A stretch of DNA of 9,326 nucleotides. Source: an uncultured Collinsella sp. GTDB taxonomy: Bacteria > Actinomycetota > Coriobacteriia > Coriobacteriales > Coriobacteriaceae. The notes below the pieces were generated by a model. It had not been told where the DNA came from and searched no databases. It saw only the letters and a list, made by a program, of their open reading frames with translations. The stretch lies in the NCBI GenBank assembly GCA_900549275.1, contig URNU01000036.1:1-9326 (forward strand), given 5' to 3'. Shown here piece by piece: positions 1 through 6,500 of this stretch (position 1 is its first letter; the number at the start of each line of letters is the position of its first letter). The position numbers were made by a program, and so were the translations under genes.

Positions 1-635
1 TGCGAGCAGCCGCAGCCGGTGATCTTGGACATGAGCGGGCTGCCGCCGTGGGACTTGGCCACGGTCGTGCCGTCGGTAATCAGGTCGACTTCGCCCGAGA
101 CCACTACGGCGCCGCCGGTGTAGCGGGCGAGCGCCACGGCGGCATCGCGGGCGGCGTCTACCGTGTCGGTGGTATCGACACCGCGCACGCGGCTCAGATC
201 GGCTGCCTCGCCCTCAAGACCCCACAGACCGGCGAGCGCGATGATCTCGGAGGCATTGCCGCGCACGATGGCGGGCTTGTACTGCTTGAGCTCGTTTACC
301 AGCTGGGTGCGCAGACTGCCGATGCCTAGACCCACCGGATCGAGCACCCAGGGCTTGCCGGCGTCGTGTGCCGCCTTGGCCGCGCGGGGAATCGTCTGTT
401 CGTAGATGGGGAAGAGCGTGCCCATATTGAGATAGATGGCGCCGCCGCCGGCAACGAGTGCCTCGCCCTCGTCGGGCAGATAGACCATGGCGGCCGAACC
501 GCCCACGGCGAGCTGCGCGTTGGCGACAAAATCGATCGTCACCGTGTTGGTGATGGAGCCGGCCATCGGATTGGTGGCGCGAATCTCCTCTACGGCCTTG
601 ACCACATTTTGCTTAAGTTGTTCCGAATCAATCAC
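1..635 (-). CDS. thiM: Hydroxyethylthiazole kinase ThiM, C-terminus beyond window
   Basis: ThiM phosphorylates the thiazole alcohol (HET) with ATP, salvaging the thiazole half of thiamine in the cytoplasm. The 211 visible residues show the ribokinase-like signatures of the family in order: SITNTVTIDFVAN near residue 27, LNMGTL about residue 70, VLDPVGLG about residue 98, RGNASEIIALAG about residue 125, VVVSGEVDLITDG about residue 180, and the GCGC segment at 207-210, where the last Cys occupies the catalytic GxGC position. The family usually runs to about 260-270 residues, so roughly 50-60 are missing at the window edge. The start is GTG at 635, eight bases after a perfect AAGGAGG (650-644). 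The nearby ATG at 643 hits a stop after four codons. Transcription is controlled by the TPP riboswitch and terminator directly upstream. Other thi genes may follow outside the window. The family call is secure. Confidence 0.95.
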   Translation of the reverse strand, partial: MIDSEQLKQNVVKAVEEIRATNPMAGSITNTVTIDFVANAQLAVGGSAAMVYLPDEGEALVAGGGAIYLNMGTLFPIYEQTIPRAAKAAHDAGKPWVLDPVGLGIGSLRTQLVNELKQYKPAIVRGNASEIIALAGLWGLEGEAADLSRVRGVDTTDTVDAARDAAVALARYTGGAVVVSGEVDLITDGTTVAKSHGGSPLMSKITGCGCS

Positions 636-655
636 TGCACATGCCTCCTTGGCAT

Positions 656-688
656 AGAAAAGGGGCGCTGTGCATAGACAGCGCCCCT
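656..688 (-). terminator. Intrinsic terminator in the thiM leader (riboswitch expression platform)
   Basis: A perfect 11-bp inverted repeat (661-671 with 678-688) closes a 6-nt loop. Read on the minus strand it is followed by a short T run (TTTC). It sits between the TPP aptamer and the thiM ribosome binding site, where premature termination upon TPP binding is expected. Switching itself is inferred from the layout. Confidence 0.8.
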
Positions 689-699
689 GTAAAGGCGGC

Positions 700-791
700 A
701 TGCTCCCTACGCCAGCATTAACTGACAGGTTCAAAGGATTGGGCCCCATGCCCTCTCAGCCTTGTGGTTTGCACCGCCGGCACTCCCGCAT
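700..791 (-). promoter_or_regulatory. TPP riboswitch (THI element) controlling thiM
   Basis: On the minus strand this contains the conserved THI-box pieces: GCGGGAGTGCC at the 5' side, GGCTGAGAGGGC in the pyrimidine-sensing arm, CCTTTGAACCTG, and GTTAATGCTGGCGTAGGGAG at the 3' side. The closing P1 helix can be drawn as ATGC (791-788) with GCAT (703-700). The element lies 65 bases upstream of the thiM start and is followed by an intrinsic terminator, so TPP probably reduces thiM transcription by attenuation. Boundaries are accurate to a few bases. Confidence 0.95.
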
Positions 792-799
792 CGAATCTG

Positions 800-829
800 T
801 TGTTTCCTATACTAGCGCACCGTTACAAT
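800..829 (+). promoter_or_regulatory. Candidate promoter for the HAD phosphatase-LysR operon
   Basis: TTGTTT at 800-805 and TACAAT at 824-829 are separated by 18 bases, a reasonable sigma-70-like pair about 30 bases upstream of the ATG at 859. On the opposite strand TAGTAT (814-809) could be the -10 of the divergent thiM transcript, but no good -35 goes with it. If both are used, the two promoters overlap face to face. Confidence 0.4.
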
Positions 830-858
830 GGTTGCGGTGAAAATGACGGGGGGACTCT

Positions 859-1767
859 ATGATCAAACTTGTGCTGACCGATATGGACGATACGCTGATT
901 CCGGCTGGACATGACGGTGCCAGCGACTACGCTATCGAGGGCATTCATGCCATGCAGGCGGCGGGTCTGCACTTTGGCCCGGTTTCGGGCCGTCAGCCGT
1001 CCGCGATGGGCTGGATGTTCAAAAATTGTTCCGAGTGCTTTTCGACCGGTGCGTTCTGCAATGGCCAGGTCATGTTTGTGGACGGCGAGGCGGTAGCCTC
1101 GCATGCGACCGACAACGCCGCTCTTATGCGCTTGGCTGACTACTTGGAGCAAGAGACCGATGATACGTATCTGAAGGTCTACAGCCTGGGTGACGACTTT
1201 TGGGATAACGATGCCTACTGCGTGACGAGCGATCCCGAGCGCGTTCGTCGCGCCATGGAGTCGGGCGGTAATGCGTGGCTCAAAGGCGAAGAGGCCCCGT
1301 GCCGTCCTGTTGTCGATGATGCCCCGGTATACAAGGCGAATATCTGGAGCGCCCGCTCGCGCGAAGAGCTTGCTGAGCTGCGCGAGCGCATTGCTGCCGA
1401 GGTGCCGGAGCTCTCGCTTGTATTTCCCAACAACCGCGTGCGCCTATTCGATATTCTCCCGGCCGGTTGGGACAAGGGCTGCGCTGCGCTGGAGCTGGCG
1501 CGCGCTTTGGGCCTGACGCCCGATGAGGTGGCCGTATTTGGCGATTCCGATAACGATCTGCCCATGATCGATGCCGTTCCCAACTCCGTTGCAGTCGCCA
1601 ATGCCAACGAGGCCGTCACTGCTGCCGCGCGCTGGCATATCGGCGCTGCGGCAGACGATGCGGTCGCCGGGGCTCTGCATCAGATTGCCGCCTGTGCCGC
1701 GACGGGGGAGATGCCGCCGTTTATGCGTCAGATGGATGCGGTGGGTTCGGGTATCGCGGACGTCTAG
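859..1767 (+). CDS. Cof-type HAD-IIB family phosphatase
   Basis: This is a cytoplasmic haloacid-dehalogenase phosphohydrolase of 302 residues, probably acting on sugar phosphates, nucleotides or a cofactor phosphate; the substrate cannot be read from sequence. HAD motif I is DMDDT with nucleophile Asp8 and acid/base Asp10. Motif II is Ser43 in PVSGR. The motif III Lys is K206 in AGWDKG. Motif IV is GDSDNDLPM with Asp229, Asn232 and Asp233. The region between motifs II and III is the C2-type cap expected of Cof/YbiV-like enzymes. The length is slightly above the usual 270 or so because of an Ala-rich tail of about 25 residues. The RBS is a poor purine run (GGGGGG at 848-853). The stop lies 10 bases before the LysR gene, implying co-transcription. 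Confidence 0.9.
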   Translation: MIKLVLTDMDDTLIPAGHDGASDYAIEGIHAMQAAGLHFGPVSGRQPSAMGWMFKNCSECFSTGAFCNGQVMFVDGEAVASHATDNAALMRLADYLEQETDDTYLKVYSLGDDFWDNDAYCVTSDPERVRRAMESGGNAWLKGEEAPCRPVVDDAPVYKANIWSARSREELAELRERIAAEVPELSLVFPNNRVRLFDILPAGWDKGCAALELARALGLTPDEVAVFGDSDNDLPMIDAVPNSVAVANANEAVTAAARWHIGAAADDAVAGALHQIAACAATGEMPPFMRQMDAVGSGIADV

Positions 1768-1777
1768 GGAGGCCATC

Positions 1778-2674
1778 ATGAAGCTCCAGCAGCTCAGATA
1801 TGTCGTCAAAGTTGCCGAATGCGGCAGCATCACCGAGGCCTCGCGCCGGCTCTTTGTGTCGCAGCCTTCGATTACCGCATCGATTCGCGATCTCGAAAAC
1901 GAGATGGGCGTGCGCATCTTTGAGCGCACTAACAAGGGCGTCGTTGTGTCCGAGGAAGGCGAGACCTTCTTGGGCTATGCGCGCCAGGTACTCGACCAGG
2001 CCGACCTGCTCGAAGGCAAGTACAAGGGCGCATCCGAGCAGGTGCCGCACTTTAGTGTGAGCTGCCAGCATTATTCCTTTGCCGTTAACGCGTTTGTTGA
2101 CGTGATTCGCGAGTTCGGTGCCGCGCGTTACGACTTTACCCTGCGCGAGGAGCAAACCCACGAGATTATCGAGGACGTCGCGCACATGAAAAGCGAGCTC
2201 GGCATCCTGTATCTGTCGGAGCACAATCGCGAGGTCATCGAGCGCATGCTGGCGGCCAACGAGCTCGTGTTCGAAGGGCTCTTCTGCGCCACGCCGCATG
2301 TCTTTGTATGCGCCGACCATCCACTGGCGCACCACGCCAGCGTGACACTCGAAGACCTCGAGGACTACCCGTTTTTGTCCTATGAGCAGGGCAGCTATAA
2401 CTCGTTCTACTATTCTGAGGAGCTGACCTCGACCTTTGAGCGCCGCAAGAATATCCGCGTGCGTGACCGTGCGACGTTGTTCAACCTGGTCATGGGCCTC
2501 AACGGCTACACGGTGTGTTCGGGTGTGATCAGCCATGAACTTAACGGCCCCGGTATTATCTCGATTCCGCTCGATGTAGACGAGTACATGGAGATCGGTA
2601 TTATCACGCGCAAGAACACGACACTTACGCGCTACGGGCAGGCCTATATCGACGCGATTCGTCAGCACATCTAG
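1778..2674 (+). CDS. LysR-type transcriptional regulator, MtaR/CpsY/MetR-like
   Basis: A DNA-binding regulator of 298 residues, the normal LTTR length. The winged helix-turn-helix spans about residues 1-60, with the recognition part near 17-40 (GSITEASRRLFVSQPSIT). It is followed by the linker helix and an effector-binding domain from about residue 90 to the end. The N-terminus (MKLQQLRYVVKVAECGS, then DLENEMGVRIFERTNKG) resembles the streptococcal MtaR/CpsY/MetR group that controls methionine genes; that comparison is from memory. The start at 1778 follows a strong AGGGAGG (1766-1772) that overlaps the stop of the HAD gene. A longer in-frame start at 1571 would lie deep inside that gene and is rejected. 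Downstream lie a palindromic LTTR box and a MetE-like gene on the same strand, its likely target. LTTR identity is certain; the methionine role is an inference. Confidence 0.92.
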   Translation: MKLQQLRYVVKVAECGSITEASRRLFVSQPSITASIRDLENEMGVRIFERTNKGVVVSEEGETFLGYARQVLDQADLLEGKYKGASEQVPHFSVSCQHYSFAVNAFVDVIREFGAARYDFTLREEQTHEIIEDVAHMKSELGILYLSEHNREVIERMLAANELVFEGLFCATPHVFVCADHPLAHHASVTLEDLEDYPFLSYEQGSYNSFYYSEELTSTFERRKNIRVRDRATLFNLVMGLNGYTVCSGVISHELNGPGIISIPLDVDEYMEIGIITRKNTTLTRYGQAYIDAIRQHI

Positions 2675-2720
2675 ACTGCTGCATTCTGCACGGGTCAAAT
2701 CTCTTTATGGCAGTCCCAAC

Positions 2721-2743
2721 TGATATAGGAAGCATCTATATCA
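2721..2743 (+). promoter_or_regulatory. LysR-type operator (MET-box-like palindrome)
   Basis: A perfect palindrome with 8-base arms, TGATATAG-N7-CTATATCA, lies 47 bases downstream of the LysR stop and 86 bases upstream of the MetE-like start. Its core ATAG-N7-CTAT satisfies the general T-N11-A rule for LysR family sites. The TATAG-N7-CTATA skeleton matches the half-sites of the MET-box I recall for streptococcal MetR/MtaR. The following bases (2744-2770) are strongly AT-rich, with possible -10 hexamers TATATT (2758-2763) and TACGAT (2765-2770), so a regulator bound here could contact RNA polymerase. Promoter placement is uncertain; the palindrome itself is plain. Confidence 0.7.
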
Positions 2744-2829
2744 AACTGTTATAAACATATATTTTACGATGACCATATGAGCGCTCATACTCTGTCCCAG
2801 TAAAGCAACCAATGCAAAGGGAGATATCT

Positions 2830-3963
2830 ATGAGCACTTCGATTCAACCGAACGCGCCGTTTCGCGCCGATATCGTCGGCAGTTTTCTTCGTCCGCAGGC
2901 CGTGAAGGACGCCCGTGCCGCCTACGCCGCGGGTACGCTCGATGACGACGGCCTTAAGGCCGTCGAGGATGAGGCCATTCGCGATTTGGTGGCAAAGCAG
3001 AAGGCGGCCGGCCTGCAGGTCATCACCGATGGCGAGTTTCGCCGCAGCTACTGGCACCTCGACTTTATGTGGGGGCTGAACGGCGTCGAGCGTCGCACCT
3101 CGCGTACGGGCTATATGTTCCACGACGAGGAGACCACGGCCGATACCGCCGTGGTGACCGGCCCCATCAGCGGCGAGAACCACCCCTTCGTCGAGCACTT
3201 TAAGTTTGTCAAGGCGCTTGAGGGCGAGGGCCACGTTGCACGCCAGACCATCCCGGCGCCGATTCAGACGTTCTCCGAAGTCACGCTCGACCGCTGCGAT
3301 GGCCAGCAGGAGAGCTTGCGTGCTGTCTATAAGACCGACGAAGATCTCGCCGATGCCATCGCCGCAGCATACCGCACCGTGATTGCCGACCTGTATGCCG
3401 CAGGCTGCCGCAATATCCAGTTTGATGACTGTACCTGGGGAATCTATTGCGATACCGATTTTGTGGCAAAGACCGGCATGAGCCCGGTTGATCTGCAAAA
3501 GGTGAGCGAGCTGGGTGTGGCGCTCAACAATGCCGCCATCGCGGGCAAGCCCGACGATCTGGTCATCAACACGCATGTATGCCGCGGCAACTACCACTCC
3601 ACCTACGCTTTTGAGGGCGGCTACGACCCCATCGCGCCGTACCTGTTTGCGCATGAGGACGTCGATGCGTTCTATCTGGAGTTCGATACGCCGCGCGCCG
3701 GTGGCTTTGAGCCGCTCAAGTACGTTGCCCCCGGCAAGAAGGTCGTGTTGGGCCTGGTGACCACCAAGGCGGCAGAGCTCGAGAACGAGGATGTTATTGT
3801 CGAGCGCATCCGCGAGGCGGCAAAGTACGTGCCGCTCGAGAACCTGTATCTGTCTCCGCAGTGTGGCTTTGCCAGCTGCGAGATTGGCAACAAGCTGACC
3901 GAGGACGAGCAGTGGGCAAAGATTGCACTGGTCAGGCGTATTGCCGAGCGCGTTTGGAAGTAA
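2830..3963 (+). CDS. MetE-like cobalamin-independent methionine synthase family protein (short, YxjG/YxjH type)
   Basis: A 377-residue protein matching the catalytic C-terminal barrel of MetE, without the N-terminal half. Members transfer a methyl group to homocysteine or a related thiol to make methionine, in the cytoplasm. Visible signatures are VGSFLRP (16-22), GEFRRSYWHLDF near residue 70, QFDDCTWG near residue 200, NTHVCRGN with His249 and Cys251, YLEFDTPRAGGFEPL with Glu284, and LSPQCGFAS with Cys345. His-x-Cys, Glu and Cys are the MetE zinc ligands, and the Glu-to-Cys spacing of 61 equals that recalled for E. coli MetE. The start at 2830 is placed by AAGGGAG six bases upstream; the in-frame ATG at 2812 would put that RBS inside the gene. 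The palindrome upstream and the neighbouring LysR gene suggest methionine-responsive control. The methyl donor cannot be deduced. Confidence 0.88.
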   Translation: MSTSIQPNAPFRADIVGSFLRPQAVKDARAAYAAGTLDDDGLKAVEDEAIRDLVAKQKAAGLQVITDGEFRRSYWHLDFMWGLNGVERRTSRTGYMFHDEETTADTAVVTGPISGENHPFVEHFKFVKALEGEGHVARQTIPAPIQTFSEVTLDRCDGQQESLRAVYKTDEDLADAIAAAYRTVIADLYAAGCRNIQFDDCTWGIYCDTDFVAKTGMSPVDLQKVSELGVALNNAAIAGKPDDLVINTHVCRGNYHSTYAFEGGYDPIAPYLFAHEDVDAFYLEFDTPRAGGFEPLKYVAPGKKVVLGLVTTKAAELENEDVIVERIREAAKYVPLENLYLSPQCGFASCEIGNKLTEDEQWAKIALVRRIAERVWK

Positions 3964-4085
3964 CGCTACCGCCCGCGGCGCCGGAGCGTGCGAGAAATTA
4001 CATATCGCGTACAATGGTTCGGATCGTATCGTTCGGGCAGGTAATCCGCTATGCTCGAGCGCCCTTCCATTCTGAAAGGGCATCC

Positions 4086-4268
4086 GTGTCCCAGTCTTTG
4101 ACGCCCGCCGTCACCGATGCCATCTACGATGCGTCATCGCTCGGCCGCCCGCGCATGTTTTTGCTCGGTCTACATATGCGCGTGGGCACCATTTTTAATG
4201 CGTCAGTATCCATCGTATGCCACGCGCCATTCGTAGATCGGTTTGGGCAAAGTGGTTGCCGGGGTTGA
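4086..4268 (+). pseudogene. Start of an unrecognised ORF, apparently truncated
   Basis: An open frame of 60 codons begins with GTG at 4086, five bases after GAAAGGG-type RBS sequence. It is preceded by a possible -10 (TACAAT, 4010-4015, the same hexamer as before the HAD gene). The first 37 or so codons (SQSLTPAVTDAIYDASSLGR, then RMFLLGLHMRVGTIFNAS) have the G+C-rich third positions and plausible amphipathic composition of real local genes, and may lead into a membrane segment. From about 4195 on, the frame is only the antisense of the hydrolase gene and ends in a junk-like tail. I read it as the 5' remnant of a gene cut by a rearrangement, or less likely a genuine 60-residue protein. I do not recognise the family. 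Confidence 0.3.
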
Positions 4269-4860
4269 GCTCCAGCGTTGTTGGAATGCCGCGATCGACA
4301 AGCAACGCTTCCATGGCGCGTGTGCCTTCGAGGACGTGTCGCATCATGCGGTTGGGCGTCTTGGTTTCTTTTTTGCCGAGTGACAGGTAGACGGCGCCGG
4401 GCGCGTTCGGCATCCTGTGCTCGTGCGCATAGTCGATAAAGCCAGGAAACCAAAGGGACCCCGATGCGCTTGCGGCGCGGTCAAAGGCATCGGTTTGCCA
4501 GAGGGCCCAAAGCGAAAAGAGACCCGCCAGCGAATAGCCGGCAATGCCACGCCAGGCAGGTGGCTGTGGGAGTGATAATTCGACCTTTGGGATTATCCGG
4601 TTCAGCAGTTCATCGAGAAATCCGGACGCCTGACCGCCAAAGGGTTCGGCATCGCGTACAGTTCCGTCGCATTCCCAAGGGCTCAGCTCGCGATTCCAGT
4701 TGAGGCCGCCAATGGCGACAAGGGTAAACGGTGGGCAGTCGAGCTCTCGGCAGCACTTATATACCTCGATGCCGTCACCCATGACCACGGGAAGGTAGAT
4801 GATCGGTGCGCTTTCGGCATGCATTGAATGAACGGTTATCTGCTTTTGGCACGCTTCCAT
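4195..4860 (-). CDS. Putative alpha/beta hydrolase (esterase-like)
   Basis: A 221-residue protein with features of the small esterase D/IroE-like alpha/beta hydrolases. It has a nucleophile elbow GYSLAG with Ser110, a preceding strand (WRGIAGYS), a following helix (LFSLWALW), a SASGSLWFPGF segment at 131-141 typical of the family, and a catalytic His in PGNHFAQ (His203). The acid member of the triad is not obvious; Glu165 in GKKET is one candidate. No signal peptide or membrane segment is seen, so it is probably cytoplasmic. The substrate is unknown. The start is taken as ATG 4860; an in-frame GTG at 4908 would add 16 residues, and neither has a strong RBS (GAGAGAAG precedes 4860). It lies downstream of the purine permease on the same strand but beyond a terminator, so it is probably transcribed separately. 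Confidence 0.75.
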   Translation of the reverse strand: MEACQKQITVHSMHAESAPIIYLPVVMGDGIEVYKCCRELDCPPFTLVAIGGLNWNRELSPWECDGTVRDAEPFGGQASGFLDELLNRIIPKVELSLPQPPAWRGIAGYSLAGLFSLWALWQTDAFDRAASASGSLWFPGFIDYAHEHRMPNAPGAVYLSLGKKETKTPNRMMRHVLEGTRAMEALLVDRGIPTTLELNPGNHFAQTDLRMARGIRWILTH

Positions 4861-4927
4861 GACGGGCTTCTCTCGGCGTTGTGATATCGACAGCCCCAAT
4901 TGTCGCACGCCGACGCATACGCGCTAC

Positions 4928-4970
4928 CGAAAAGAAAAGCGCGGAGCCGCTCGATGCGACTCCGCGCTTT
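4928..4970 (-). terminator. Rho-independent terminator after the purine permease
   Basis: A perfect 11-bp stem (4936-4946 with 4960-4970, arms AAAGCGCGGAG and CTCCGCGCTTT) closes a 13-nt loop. Read on the minus strand it runs into TTTTCTTTTC. It lies 27 bases after the permease stop, so it should end that transcript before the hydrolase gene. Confidence 0.85.
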
Positions 4971-4996
4971 GGTGTTCTGCTTTGGCAGCATTGCCG

Positions 4997-6307
4997 CTAC
5001 GCTACGAAGAAGTAGACGAGGAAGGCAAGGGCTGCGATCCACATGAGCGGCTTGATCTTGGAGGCCTCGCCCTTAAAGAGCGCGACGACCACGTAGGCGA
5101 TAAAGCCCAGGCCAATGCCGGCAGAGATGGAGTAGGTGAAGGGCACGCCGGCGACAATCATGAACGCCGGGAAACCCTGCGACACGTCGGACCAGTCGAT
5201 CTCGGAGGCCTCGCTCATCATGAGGTAGCCGACGTAGACCAGGGCACCGCAGGTGGCGGCGCTGGAAACGATGGTGACGATGGGGGAGAAGAACGCGGCG
5301 AGAATGAACAGCACGCCGGTGGTGACGGAGGTGAGGCCCGTGCGGCCACCGTCGGCAGCGCCAGAGGTGGACTCGACGAAGGTGGTGATGGAGGAGACGC
5401 CCATGAAACCGCCCACAGCAGCGGCGGCGGAGTCGACGATCAGGATCTCCTTGATATTCTCGACGTTGCCGTCGTCGGTGAGGAACTCGCCCTGCTTGGC
5501 CACGGCCATCGCGGTGCCCATGGTGTCGAAGAAGTCACTCATGAGCAGCGAGAACGAGATGACGAGGAGCGCGGGGTCGGTAAGGACCTTGACGATGGCG
5601 GGCACGCCGCCGGCGTCGGCGATGGGGCCACCGATGCTCGAGAAGTCGAGCGGGGCGATGATACCGGTCGGAGCCTGGGTTACACCTAGGGGGATACCGG
5701 CGATGACGGCGACGACGATGCCGATGAGCAGCGAGCCGGGGACGTTGCGGCAGGCGAGGGCGACTGTCACCAGGATGGAGATGATGCCGACGATGAAGGT
5801 GGGGGAGGTGATGTCGCCCAGACCGACGAGTGTACCGGCGCCAGCGGTGATAATGCCGGCATCGCACAGGCCAATCATGGCGATGAACAGGCCCAGACCC
5901 ACCGAGATGGCGTGACGCAGGACAACCGGGATGGCGTCCATGATGGCCTCGCGCAGGCCACAAAGCACGAGCAGCAAGATGACGACGCCCTCAAGGAAGA
6001 TGACGCTCATGGCCACGTGCCAGTCACCGCCGCAGACAGTGGTGGTGATTCCAGCGATCATCGCGTTGACGCCTAAGCCCGACGCGCAGGCGAGCGGGCG
6101 GTTGGCGAAGATGCCCATGCAGATGGTCATGATGCCGGCGCCCAGGCAGGTGGCACAGGCGAGCGCTCCCGCATCGATGCCAGCGCCCGAGAGCACCGCG
6201 GGGTTGACGGCGATGATGTAGGCCATCGCCAGGAATGTTGTCAGTCCAGCGCGAAGTTCGGTCCCGATTGTGGACTTGCGCTCACTGACGTGAAATAGTT
6301 CGTCCAT
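4997..6307 (-). CDS. NCS2 family (AzgA/PbuG-like) purine permease
   Basis: A 436-residue polytopic membrane protein, likely a proton-coupled importer of adenine, guanine or hypoxanthine. Family signatures of the AzgA-like branch are all present: GTELRAGLTTFLAMAYIIAVNP (15-36), GLGVNAMIA (78-86), the FFDTMGT motif with acidic Asp261 (259-265), and SSITTFVESTSGAADGGRTG (305-324). About 12-14 hydrophobic segments are visible, and the length is normal for the family. The start is ATG 6307, preceded at suitable distance by GGAAAGGG; an in-frame upstream extension to 6352 would add 15 residues that look non-coding and contain the RBS. The exact base cannot be assigned. The leader holds a small hairpin but no recognisable purine riboswitch. 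Divergent to the deformylase-like gene. Confidence 0.92.
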   Translation of the reverse strand: MDELFHVSERKSTIGTELRAGLTTFLAMAYIIAVNPAVLSGAGIDAGALACATCLGAGIMTICMGIFANRPLACASGLGVNAMIAGITTTVCGGDWHVAMSVIFLEGVVILLLVLCGLREAIMDAIPVVLRHAISVGLGLFIAMIGLCDAGIITAGAGTLVGLGDITSPTFIVGIISILVTVALACRNVPGSLLIGIVVAVIAGIPLGVTQAPTGIIAPLDFSSIGGPIADAGGVPAIVKVLTDPALLVISFSLLMSDFFDTMGTAMAVAKQGEFLTDDGNVENIKEILIVDSAAAAVGGFMGVSSITTFVESTSGAADGGRTGLTSVTTGVLFILAAFFSPIVTIVSSAATCGALVYVGYLMMSEASEIDWSDVSQGFPAFMIVAGVPFTYSISAGIGLGFIAYVVVALFKGEASKIKPLMWIAALAFLVYFFVA

Positions 6308-6500
6308 GCATACCCTTTCCTTGTTCGGCCCCGAGTTTAGGCCGATTGACACGAACTCACCTACTATATCGCCTTTGGAAGGTCGATGTTCCTCGCATGT
6401 TGAAGTTCGGCGCTTTGTAGCAGACGGACGGTATTTTTCGCATGAAAATGTGTAGGTACCGTATACTTAAGCGGTTACAACGAACTCTTTGGAGGAACGT
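6308..6500. other. Divergent intergenic control region, permease / deformylase-like gene
   Basis: No gene is supported here. Toward the plus strand, TATACT (6462-6467) is a good -10 for the deformylase-like gene, without a clear -35. Toward the minus strand, TATAGT (about 6369-6364) could be the permease -10. A 6-bp inverted repeat, TCGGCC (6325-6330) with GGCCGA (6340-6345), lies just before the permease RBS and could form a weak leader hairpin. I looked for a guanine/adenine riboswitch and did not see its conserved core. Confidence 0.4.

Noticed and set aside
48..677. Plus-strand ORFs at 48-329, 163-405 and 366-677
   Set aside because: All are antisense to thiM and its leader; thiM has full family motifs on the minus strand.
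1571..1777. Upstream in-frame extension of the LysR gene
   Set aside because: It lies wholly inside the HAD gene; the strong RBS at 1766-1772 and the conserved LTTR N-terminus fix the start at 1778.
1721..2698. 325-codon minus-strand ORF opposite the LysR gene
   Set aside because: Shadow of a well-supported LTTR; no RBS and no family signature.
2674..2715. GACTGC ... GCAGTC inverted repeat after the LysR gene as a terminator
   Set aside because: Arms are only 6 bases, 30 bases apart, without a T tract; not convincing.
2785..4083. 432-codon minus-strand ORF opposite the MetE-like gene
   Set aside because: It is antisense to a gene with clear family motifs; its translation has no recognisable domain and reflects G+C-rich mirror-frame openness.
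3861..4085. Extending the 4086 ORF back to an ATG at 3861
   Set aside because: The extension overlaps the MetE-like coding end and its translation is junk-like; the RBS and codon character begin at 4086.
4859..5689. 276-codon plus-strand ORF opposite the permease
   Set aside because: Its Gly/Asp/Glu-rich translation is the antisense of hydrophobic permease codons, and it also crosses the terminator hairpin.
6308..6420. Possible purine riboswitch ahead of the permease
   Set aside because: The conserved purine aptamer core was not found; only a weak 6-bp hairpin is present.
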